Shown piece by piece: positions 46,739 to 58,134 of a stretch of 64,000 bases of DNA. Below the pieces are notes generated by a model. It was given only the letters and a program-made list of their open reading frames with translations, did no database searches and was not told where the DNA came from. The translations under genes and the position numbers were made by a program. The first letter of the stretch is position 1, and each line of letters begins with the position of its first letter. This stretch comes from Owenia fusiformis (lineage: Eukaryota; Annelida; Polychaeta; Sabellida; Oweniidae): positions 27,812,698 to 27,876,697 of the forward strand of contig CAIIXF020000007.1 of assembly GCA_903813345.2 (NCBI GenBank), given 5' to 3'.

Positions 46739-48783
46739 TGTTATAAATCTGTGTGTTAAATCATCTTTATTTTCATTACAAAAAGTTTATCATTTGTTAT
46801 CACAATATTTTGTACAAATTTCCATTGAAAAACTATTAATTTAGTCTCTTTGGTGACATTATGCATGGCTAAGCACCAATAAAAGTATTTATCTACATCT
46901 GTATCATCCTTTTAATAGACTGTTGGTTGGTTCCAAAAAGGTCGACAAAGCTCCTCTTAAAATGTTATACTCTAAAGAACAATTAATAGCAGTTTTTATA
47001 TTGAGATCATAAAAGACAAAAAATTATTTTCATCATCAAAAATCTTGAAAGTAAAATATGTATTTTTTAACAAAACGTTCTTAAAGGATACATTTGTTTT
47101 TTGAGCTACTTCATCAATTACTTTATATGCTGAGTTATTAAAAGAAATCCAAGACTTTAATACATCTTTGTAAAATTGTGGAACACTTTTGTATATATAC
47201 TTTTGAACATTGCTAAAAGTGTCACTTGCTTTTAAAAGTACATCATTTCCACATATTTTCTTAATATAACTGTTTGGGCAAAATGCTCCATGAATTATCA
47301 TGGGTTTCCAGTAAATTCTGTGCCCATTTACACAATAAACTGTTAATTTTACTTTTTAGATCAACCATTTTATAACCACTTTGTTCATATGACCTTTTGA
47401 CTTTATCTGGTTTACCATCCCAAATAAATTGATGCATTGATTTTTCTAATTCTGCTATACTTCACATGGAGTACCTTTCACTGCAATGCTAAATATAACA
47501 TAACAAAAAATCGAAAAAATCATAAATTGAAAAAGGTGAGAGTAGTAACAATTTGGAACTTGTTAATGTCATGCTTTTCAAACTTTAATATTTTCAGAGA
47601 AGAAGATTTATTCCAAAGAACGATGTTTGCAAATTACAAACCATTATGGATTAAAAATATTTGGGATTGCTTGGGGGTCAGAAGTAGTCTTGCATTAGAC
47701 CTTGTACCATCCTCCTAAGCAGGTGTCCAGAATCTGTACCTCCTTAAGAATATGTTCTGGATTTTGAAGCCCTGTGATCGGAGGATGACCTTGTATACTC
47801 ATCATCTATTTTACTAACAGGCCCGTAGTCAGCTTTTCACAAAGTTAATTCCGGGGGTTCAAATTTGACTTCGACAATTCCCTTCCCCTGGCTACGGGCG
47901 TGACTTTAGAACAAGACAGAAGAGGGTTGGGGTTTCGGGTCTTGATGCAATACCAGAACAGAATGGGGCCTCCCAGAATTATAAACATCATCAGCCACTG
48001 ATGCCATCTTTGAAATGTCGCACAAATTAACAACGTATGTGGATATAAGCGATGTTTGTGTACCGCTTTTTATAAATATTGGTTGTATTCACTGTTTCAA
48101 TAAAAAACCATGTTTATAATATAAATGCCGTGCTTAAAGCAGTTTCCAACGGAGGTTCAATTAAGGTACTCATGTAGAATATACCGACTGTGTTTTTAAT
48201 TGAACTTAATCATGAAATGCATTTATGTGGGTTTCTTTCACCCGGAGCAATCGTGTTGATTTTCGTGGATGATACATCTCGTCATCGAGGATATTTATAA
48301 GATGGAGGACAGGTATGTTTTAACGGAATACACCTTTATATTTATATTAACGTAGTTCAATATTACCACCTGGGAATCAATATTACGGATAATTGATACT
48401 GGTTAGACATATGAACCTATACTGGATAGATATTAATAACAATCAGTTCAAATACAGTGGAAAATGAGATGCATACTTTAAAAGTCATATTATTAAAATG
48501 AATCAAGAAAAATATAAAAGAATGGCACCTGTGTGTATTTTGAGATATTTCGTTCATGAATAATTCACAGCATCATGTTCATTCGTAATATAGCAAACTA
48601 CACTCGGTAAGTAATACAAGTAATGCGTTGTTCAGTGGATATACAAGGACAGATTTTACAATCCCATGATACTACTGACTTAGAACAGTATTTCTCAAAT
48701 GATCATGACCAACGATAACATTTGGTTCCAGAAATGTGATCAAATCTCAATAATACCATAGCGTGGAATAACAAGGTGCCATA
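46739..48783. other. Spacer upstream of the VWA gene
   Basis: Contains a LINE fragment (46998-47460) and a tiny MITE relative near 47822-47906. The last 500 bases should hold the VWA gene promoter and 5' UTR. An ATG followed by a GT donor near 48301-48313 could be a non-coding or short upstream exon but has no support. Confidence 0.4.
46998..47460 (-). pseudogene. Non-LTR retrotransposon (LINE) reverse-transcriptase C-terminal fragment
   Basis: The minus strand from 47460 reads 'HQFIWDGKPDKVKRS', then 'GYKMVDLKSKINSL', then 'SWSI'. After a frame change it continues 'VPQFYKDVLKSWISFN'. These match the region after the RT domain in L1/Tx1-like elements ('FLWNG..DKVKRS...GGLKM.D', then 'FWKDVLKSW'). 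The frame break and the absence of upstream RT motifs show a dead 5'-truncated copy. Confidence 0.7.
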
Positions 48784-51700
48784 ATGTGTCATCGGATGAG
48801 ACACATGTTGCTGATATGGGTAGGCTTGGTGATAGGAATTGTGACAGCCCAACAACAGACACGTAAGTAGAGTGGATGGGTAGCTATGGATACAATGTCA
48901 TATTCGGACATTTCAATTAGCAATTCGCTCATTACTCGCCATAACCATTCATTCAGAGCAGGCCACGACGGCCCATATCCAATCTTTGGGATACCTACGC
49001 TATGATAGATGTTTTTCAATTACTTTGAAACATTTAATCAAATTATACAAATACAAGTAACCAAAAAGAACAAATTAAGACGTATCATTGAAACGTTATC
49101 CTAGTTTCAGCTCATTTTATTTGACATTTCTCTTCAGTTTGTAAAGATGGTAGGGCAGACATTATCTTCCTGCTTGACGAAAGCAGTAGTGTTACAATCA
49201 GTGACTTTGCCAAAGCACAGCAATTCCTCAAATCGTTCATGGAAGCTGTTATCATTGGACAAAATGACTATCAAATAGGATTAGTTCGCTTTAGTGACTT
49301 AGCCAAAACCGTGTTCAAACTTAACACCCAGACTACAAAATCTGAGATGGTACAGGCAATAGATGCTCTGGTACCATTGGGTGGGGCTACTAATACTAGT
49401 GGAGCCCTACGAGAGGCTGTCACTCTTCTTTCCCCGGCCAATGGTAACCGGGGGGATGTGCTCGATGTTGTCATAATAATAACAGATGGTGTGGACAATG
49501 TTGAAGAAGACAGAACTGCTTATGAGGCATCACTAACTAGAATGCTACCGAGTCGAATTTTTGCAATTGGCGTTGGACCAGCCATTGACATAAAGGTGAG
49601 AATACATGTCATTCTGAACCATGATCCATTTCTATGTTACCACTAAAAGTGTAGCCTTGCCCAAGTCGATCTCTTTTACTTATCTTGATTTCTATTATGA
49701 CCGGCGGTAATAATTCTGTAACAAATGGCAGGTGGTGACATTTTGCATATTAACGCATTGTTACTTTTTGATCTCGTTTGCGATTTGAAATGGAAATCAT
49801 TTAGACACATAATCGTTTGTTTTAGGAACTGAATGCGCTTGCTACAGACCCAAATGACTTTCACTTGTATGATCTCAGTGACTATACCATGCTGGATAGC
49901 ATTGTTGAGGATTTGGTGCTAAAGACTTGCTTTCAACAAGGTAAGTCTTAAGTCGTAGTTTGTCCCTATTTGTCCCTAATACGTTGGCGTTGGCGTAGTT
50001 GGTTGTCCCTATTTGTCCCTAATACGTTGGCGTTGGCGTAGTTGGTTGTCCCTATTTGTCCCTAATACGTTGGCGTTGGCGTAGTTGGTTGTCCCTATTT
50101 GTCCCTAATACGTTGGCTTTGGCCTACACGTAACCCATGTCACTGATGGTTAGGCACAAAACAGATTTGCATCCTTAACTGGCTAAGTGACACTATGAAA
50201 GGATGATACAGCAATGTACCTATATTATGTAAAAGATGTATGTATTTAACATAATATTATATTTGACGTAATTAAAACACCTCCTGGTAACTCAAACTCT
50301 AATACTGATATATTCTTCCCATCAAGGATGTGGTTTGGAGGAATCGGACATTGTGTTAATCCTTGACATCTCGGGCAGTATAGAGATCGTCCAGTTCGAG
50401 GAGACTATATCATTCATCAAAAGTATCGTCAACGATCTGGATATCGGTCCGACAAAATCCAGATTAGGTCTGGTAACATTTGCTACTGATGTCAATATAA
50501 AGTTCACTTTGGATCGTTACAACAATAAGGCGGATATACTTGCTGCCCTCGACACGGTAACTTGTTGATATACTATAGTATTGCTTGATTTAATTCATAA
50601 ATACTCGAGAGCTCCCAAACGGAGAAAGGTAGCAGCAGAAAGGTGTACTAGTTAAATGAATTTTACTTCTGCCATCATTTGCATTACGAAAACGTTATTT
50701 TTGTAAAGAGTTATATCTGTGTTTTGTATGTTCAACGGTGACAATAAAACTCTAAGGAAATGATGGGACACGAAGTAATACAGGGCTGACCATTTTGTGA
50801 TGGAATATTTGTAAGATAAGCTGTCCTTTGGCATTCGTTCGACTTCGCTTCTTAAAAGAAAGCTTCGTCTTTGTAGTTTACAACTCGACTCTGTGCGCAG
50901 GGTACTGGGGTAAATATAAGCTGAAGCGTTGCATAAAATGTTTCAGGTAACACATTCAGGAGGTTCAACCGCCACCGTGCAGGCACTTAACACAATGAGA
51001 ACAAGGATGTTTACTCTGGCGGCAGGTGATAGACCAAACCACCCTAATACTGGTAAGCGGTGTGCAGATGTTGTTGAATACATCTTCATTTCACTGTCTC
51101 TTTCAAGCATCTGTTATCGGAGATATTACCAAATCCTGTTATACGGGGTTATCTCTTGAAAACCCCATGGAAAAATAGAGATTTTTGACTCAACTTCCAT
51201 TGTATCAATACTCAAGACCAGACAGAAAGTGACTACTTTTAGATAGAAGATATCCTCGGCCTTTCCTTTGGTGTTTGTGGAAGTGACATCTTTTACTTAT
51301 AATTTTAACATGACTTATAAGCCAAAAAACTCAATCTTATCCCCGGGAATATGAGGGAATGTTACGTAATGAGGACAGTTTGGAGATCATTGCCACTGAC
51401 TGATTACTAAACATGTTTTTCTTGCAGCATTCATCATAACTGATGGAAGTTCCAAAGATGGGAATCCCTCTACCGAAGCAAGGTTGTCGAGGGAGAAAGG
51501 AATACAGATATATGCCATCGGTAGGTAGAGGCATCATGAAAAACCATGACATCTCATTTCTTGTGAAAGAGAGAGAGGTGCTATAAGTATGAGAATGGAT
51601 AGAAGTGCTTTTTTGTGCCACAACTCAGTAGATCCCTAGCCTTGTCATGTGTTTGTTATTTTTTTCCATTGATGTTAGCTTACTATATTTGCACATAGCC

Positions 51701-54700
51701 ATCTTTAGATAGATCTCTCAGGAGATAGCTTTGTGCAAACTAAGTAAATGTTAGCCTTGCCCAAGTCGGTCTCTTTTACTTATTTTGATTTATATTATTT
51801 AAGATCAGAAATAAAAAAAATACCGACTTGGGCAAGTCTACATTGATGTGACCAATACTAGAATCATATGACCATCTTATATTATTATTATATCGCAATT
51901 GTTATTACCGCCGGTGGTCTGACAGTTATAAGTCCATTATTCACACCAATGATCCCATCGCTTCTGCCCAGGCGTTCCATTCGCTTGATTTTGCATTATA
52001 GTTTTGTTAGATAATTTGCCTTAATGATACCAGTGTTAAGTTGCGCCAATGCTATTATCTGTAAAACAGTCTTTGTTTATTTCAATAGGCATTACGACCG
52101 TCGAATTAAATATAGCAGAGTTGACAGACATAGCTAGTGACCCTAAACAACAACATCTTTTCTTTGTCGATGACTTCGCAGAACTTGCTTCACTCCGTGG
52201 AACCATCGCATGCCTTCCACCATTGGGTAGGTCATTGCCATCGCTAAACCACTTTGATCTGTTGAAACAAAAACAATTTATTTACAAATAAATAAATCAT
52301 ATTTTTGTGTGAATTTGGATATCACTGATAGAAAAACACACTTATTTGTCCAATTTATCACAATATTCCATTTATGATTATTTGCTTTCATAGTATGGCT
52401 ATTTTTCAATATATGTAGTTTTTAAATCAAAGACCTAAACTATGCCATGGGGAATATAATATATGTCCTTCAATTCATTTTCATTTGTAATCATAGAGGA
52501 GGCAAACACGATAGCTCCACCGAGTACCGAGAGCCCTGCCAGTACCCCTGCCATGTCAACAGCAACGCCAACTGTGCAGCCACCAGGTAGGCCCAGCCAT
52601 TTTCCAGCTGACTTATCTAGTTAACTTTATTATGCATTTTCACGATGAGACACGTTTATGCGTTTTATATCCTCGTGTATATAAGGTTTGCTTTTCATGT
52701 TGTACAGAACAATAGCTTAGGATGGTAATTTGTTGCTTGCATATTCGTCATTTAATATTTTTTATTAAATATTAAAGTAGTGATGGTAGATACTAGGAAG
52801 GTTGGATGCACATATTGATACGTAAAATGTATATAGGTTTTATGTTCACTTAAATACATTTTCACTTATGGCTATTATAGATAAACAAAAAAATAGTTTC
52901 TTTTATAAGTGAGTTGTAGAAATGCTATTGAAGTTTCCTATTTAGCAGATAGAATAAGAGAATAATTTTTATTGTGTTTATTTTATTAATATATTTATTT
53001 TGAATGCAATGCCCTGCAGGACCATGGGATCCTAGAGGTAAAACGCCCCGGGGGCAAGAGTGGAGTGATGTTTAGGGGAATTGCATGAGCATGCATGTGT
53101 GTTGATTTTTAGAGCAAATTGGAGGAGGATGAGGATTCTAAACGTTTCATACAATCTTATGTACATGTGTAGCACATCAGAGTACTTAGCCTTCCACATT
53201 TTCATCGATTATTGTTCTTTGTGGCACTTTTGGAATTACAAGCATTACGAACAGGCGCTTGTCAACCTGGACATATGATTTATCATGGTACACTGTACCT
53301 CCTTCCCTTTCTCTTGATTATAAGGCGCCGATGTGTGCGTCATAACACGATGACATTTTTGAATGCGATTGTATGAGGCGTTCAGAATAAATATTAGTGT
53401 ATTTGGTGTAGTTACGTACATTTATATCATTTACATTATTTTTCTTTTATGCACACACAAATCATAAACTTTTCACATTAAAAAAAACTAATAGTATAGT
53501 GATAAGTTTATTAAGGTTCATCAGCACAGACATACACACGAGTACTGTACTCAGTAGTACGTAAATATTGGATTTTGTATGACTTTCTACTAATATTTTA
53601 TATTAATATAAATGTTTATGAACTTCCTTTATACATGCATGATATGTTCATTGTTTATCAAATATCAATCATATATCCATTCATTAGTGTGTTTAGTGAG
53701 TGTAGTTTACATGTGAGCTTTTAATAATAACTGACTTTAATACTACGATCATTAGTTCATCAATAATATGCTTCAGTAAATCATCTTTGCCTGTCGTGGA
53801 GCTTTGACTTCGTCTGTCCGGGTGTTCTTTTAGTCTATCTAGCAATTTGAAAATAATGCTGCTTTCATGTAAAGTAGTTTGTTTGCTTTGAAATCTAGCA
53901 ATATCAAATGCCTTTCAGTAGTCTTTAACTGGTTTGTCGCTATACAATGTATAATGTAAATGACCATGTTTGGACTACTGAGGGCAAGTTAATAGCTCTG
54001 CTTTTCAGTTCAACTCATTTATTAGTCACCTCCATTTTATACATATCTCTCCCTGTCAATTTTAGAATGCAGACGTGGGCGTGCCGATGTTGTGTTTGTA
54101 TTGGACAGTAGTGGCAGTATCAGTGATCCTAACTTCATCCTTATGAAGGAGTTCATCCAGAACATCGTCTTGAGCTTGGATATCAGCAATACTACAACAC
54201 GCGTCGGTGCTATGTCTTTCAGTGACGCTGCAACACAGAACTTTGCGTTGAATCAGTACTTCAGTAGGTTTGATGCAGCAGCTGCCGTTGGAAGGATTGA
54301 TCATGAGAAGGGCTCAACAGCCACAGTAGCTGCATTGAGAGTAAGAAAATTATAATTTGATATCTTAATTATAATGTTACCTTTATCAAATATGTACCAT
54401 TTGCATTCGTTCGACCTCGCTTCTTAAAAAAGAGCTTCGTCTTCATAATTTATAACTGGGCTCTGCATACAGGGATCAAATATGACAGCATGATCAATAT
54501 TCTTCAATTTATTTCGAACATCATAATAAAAAATGTATGCTTTAGAAAGCACTTTTCTGATGTCTGAGTTTGTTTATATCCAGCTCCTAAGGGAAGTGAT
54601 GTTCACCCAAGAAAATGGTGACAGACCAAATGTACCAAACATAGCCATTTTCATTACCGATGGTTCATCCAAAGACGGTGCACCAAAGGAGCAAGCCAAA

Positions 54701-55929
54701 CTCGCCCATGATGCAGGAATCAAGATATTCTGTATCGCTGTTGAGAGCCAAGATCAGGGCATTAGACCAGAAGAGTTTGCTGACATCGCTAGTGATCCAG
54801 ATTCAGATTACCTGTTTAATATCGATACTTTTGATGCTCTGCCTGAGATCAAGAAAGGCATTTCTGAAGGGGCTTGCATCAGGACTCCAAGTAAGAAAAG
54901 AATACAAGAAAACACTCACAAAATCTGTTTTGAACCAAAGGCCAAAATGGAACCAATATTAGTATTTGAACAGGGAACCACTTCTTCAACAAAAAAACAA
55001 AAGGTCCACATTCGAAATTAGCAAATTACAGATTATAACTGTAATACTTTTTCATTTGTCATTGCGCTTGCCTATTACAACATATTGTATCCATTCTACA
55101 CACATCAAGAATAATATACTTATGCAATTGTTTATATTCTAGTATGTCAGGATGGAGTGGCAGATATCACACTGTTGTTGGATGTTTCTGGCAGTGTAGA
55201 AAAGGTTCAGAGTAATGTTCTGCTGGCCGCAAGGGCATTGGTAGAGGACCTCAACATAAGGCAAGATGGTCAGAGAGTGGCAAGTGTTTCATTCAGCGAC
55301 GAGCCTAAAGTAGAATGGCTTTTAACAGCTCACAATGACGTCAACACGCTTGTAGATGCAATTGATAGCATCGAATCTGTAGGTGGAGCTACAAATATCG
55401 CCCATGCTATCTCAACAATGGAGAGCCAAGTGTTTCAAAAAGATAAAGGTGATCGAAGTAACGTTACAAATGTAGCTGTGTTAATAACTGATGGCGTCTC
55501 AACGGTGTTTGAAACCCAGACTATCGCACAAGCAATAATTGCTCGAAGAAATGGCACTGGTACATTGATATTTGCTCTGGGCATTGGTCCTGGGGTCGAC
55601 GAGGCGCAATTGAGGCTGATAGCAACTCCACCCTACCAAGCACACATGTTCATAGCAAGAGACATCAATGAATTGTACGACGCAACTGAGAGCATGGCAA
55701 AGCATGCGTGCTTCAAAAAAGGTTTGTTGAAATTTTTTTCACAACATTTAAGGTAGGCACAATATTATTTGGCTAATCAGAATTATGTAAAACCCGTAAT
55801 ATATACTCGTGTGACTCGAAAATATGCCTCTCAATTATCCTTATCTTTTCAGTTCAACCTTCTTCTGGATCACCATCAAGAACAATTCGAGAGGCTGCAA
55901 ACATTGATGATCGGATTTCCATATCATAA
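48784..55929 (+). CDS. Secreted protein with four von Willebrand factor A domains
   Basis: Likely an extracellular matrix or adhesion protein (VWA domains bind protein ligands through a metal site). Thirteen exons, GT-AG and phase-consistent: 48784-48862, 49138-49595, 49826-49940, 50327-50556, 50947-51052, 51428-51520, 52089-52226, 52497-52586, 53020-53037, 54066-54340, 54584-54890, 55143-55721 and 55853-55929; 854 residues. The start at 48784 follows an in-frame TAA and has A at -3; an in-frame ATG at 48796 is possible. Signal peptide about 1-22 ('MLLIWVGLVIGIVTA'). VWA1 about 31-209, VWA2 218-406, a Thr/Pro/Ser linker 407-442, VWA3 443-636, VWA4 637-829, short tail. All four keep the metal-binding site: DxSxS ('DESSS', 'DISGS', 'DSSGS', 'DVSGS'), a Gly-(Ala/Ser)-Thr loop and 'ITDG'. 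No collagen, EGF or transmembrane segment, so matrilin/collagen-VI-like only by VWA. Confidence 0.9.
49953..50120 (+). repeat. 43-bp minisatellite, about 3.8 copies, in VWA intron 3
   Basis: Unit 'TTGTCCCTATTTGTCCCTAA' plus 'TACGTTGGCGTTGGCGTAGTTGG' (period 43; 'TGTCCC' first occurs at 49961, 50004, 50047 and 50090). Copies are almost identical, so the array is young. It starts about 12 bases past the exon 3 donor. Confidence 0.9.
51752..51839. repeat. Small hairpin with AGCCTTGCCCAAGTCGGT arms
   Basis: The arms 51752-51769 and 51822-51839 are inverted with one mismatch. Single-arm relatives occur at about 49652 and 28397. A short MITE family; this copy is in VWA intron 6. Just upstream, 51683-51716 repeats a 33-base stretch also found at 5788-5820. 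Confidence 0.65.
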
Positions 55930-58134
55930 CCGATAGAATAACAAATATGCCATCAAAATATATGCAAAATTAATATCAATTAAACATTGAATACCTTAGA
56001 AGTTCACAAATGTAACTTAGAAAATATCTGAATAGTCAATATACATGAACAACGTAATAGCACATTATTATGCAAAGTATGAAATGCATTTTGCAATTTT
56101 AAAGTAGTGTTATAGTAGCAGGACTAAAATATATACTTCGCTCCAACAGGCATGTTATAATCTTTCTATTCGTACTAACCAGAGTATTATTTTTCCTGTC
56201 CGTCGATAAGGCAGGTCAAATTAAATTCAGAAAAACTGGAATAAAATGTATAGAAAAAAGATCTGAACTATATCAAGATACAACCATCCTCCGAACGCAG
56301 GGTTCCAGACATCATCCACTAAGTTCCTTCTTCCAAGGAGGTACGAGTTCTTGCGGCCTGTGTCGGAAGGTTGAGATACGAGAAACGTGTAGGACCTATG
56401 AGTTATTTCAATGACAAATTCCTACATGTTTCAACTGCTATTAGCTTATATTACATAACGCTTTTTAATCATATTTCAATACACGTTTTAATAGAATAGT
56501 AAAACACGAATTATGCACTCTATCATATTGGTGCTTCATACTGTCAAATGTAAAAATAGATTACCGTAAAGTACTTTCAAGGGGATCAGCTTAGTTCAAA
56601 ATCCTTGGACCACGGCGTCTTACATGTCTATTAATGGCACGAGAATTTATGGACTTTGCACGTGAATCCATGGATAAAGATGCATTTTTACCATAACACC
56701 AGCGTTGATGTTTTTATAAAACACGTTATTTTTTTGAAAATAATGGCTGGTCCTCAAACTAATACTTTATTGGGATTGTAGCATTTATTTATTTTTGCTT
56801 ATAATTAATACGATACACCTGGTATATTAGCTTTTTAAACATTTTTAAACTATGTATCATATTATATTATATACTAATATATGTACAATACAAAATGCTG
56901 TAAATATTTATAAATAAATAATTTATATCAATTTTGTGTTATTTTTAGTGTATTAATTGGTATTGGAAATGTTCGGTTTTGTGGAATTAATCTTTAACAT
57001 TTTATCATTTCTGCACTTGAAGTATCAGTTACTTGCAACACGGGAGTTACCATACTTAACTTGTGCATTGGACTTTATTTTGCATGTGCGTTTATTTGGG
57101 AGCCCTAAAAAATAAAACCATGGGTCTTTTTAAAGAAGGAAATATTGATTAACGGGACATGAAGTCATTCCAACAATTGTGTTAATTAGGTTGTATTGTT
57201 CAGTAGATTTATTTCCAACATAAAACATGATATTACCATTAGATGTTAACACGGACTAAAGGAAAAACATTAATGAAATCGTATTTCAGTATGACCTCTA
57301 AGTCTACTGTTGACATTCTATTCAGTTCCAATGCTAAGTGTACACATAATATTTACTGATCTATTATAAGGTAAGTTAGCATTAAATAAACATGAAGGTC
57401 CCTCTATTGGCCACAATAATCGATAACTTAAATAAGCTGTTTACCCTGCCCGCCGCCTTAGTAACGACCTACAGTGTGCAATATTCAATACAATTTAGAA
57501 TCGCTTTTAAGCACATATCCAATAATTCACATTTAAAGTAGACTATAGAATGAAAATAAAGTCGTTCAATTACTTATCTTGGTTAGAGAATATTATGTGA
57601 TCTTGGAAACACTATTAAAACTTTTGAAGACTGGAATGAACATTGAATTGAAGTAGATGAGCTTGGTTAAAACGGAATGGAAAGCAACAGGATGAATTAA
57701 TTTTGGACGTCTGTTACGATCTAGGTGCTTTATTCACAAGTAAGTCAATCTCTTATATAAGACTGGTTTGACACTATGTCTGTTGTCATGTTTAAGTTGC
57801 TGTTGGAGAACACTGTCTGATATGTTGTGTGATATCTTTAATTTACATACAACATAGACAAAACAATACTTTTACATTGGATGTTATCAGTTGAACGTGT
57901 AAAATTTCAAACAATGGATCGGGGTAAGTGCTATATGTATATGGAGAAGAAATATCTTATATTTTAGAATTCATTTCTCAACTTGTCCAGGTTAACTGGG
58001 GCCACGTGGAGACAGTAGCAACTAGCAATGGTGTGCATTTCAAATGACGTTTTCATTTTATATTTAATGTTTCATTAACACGATCAAGTATGTATTAATC
58101 ATTTTTTTTCAGAAGCAAACTCTGTCATCCAGAC
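55930..58134. other. VWA 3' UTR and LRR gene upstream region
   Basis: AATAAA signals at 56240-56245 and 56913-56918 could end the VWA transcript. A segment near 56283 resembles 24354 ('ACGCAGGGTTCCAGACATCA' against 'ACGCAAGGCTACAGACATCA'). A possible first exon of the LRR gene ends at 57923 ('ATGGATCGGG' then GTAAGT) and would splice to the acceptor at about 58112. No other coding sequence was recognised. Confidence 0.45.

Noticed and set aside
47437-47718. 93-codon plus frame ending 'LDLVPSS'
   Set aside because: It borders the LINE fragment but on the opposite strand; similarity to LINE tails was too weak to support a call.
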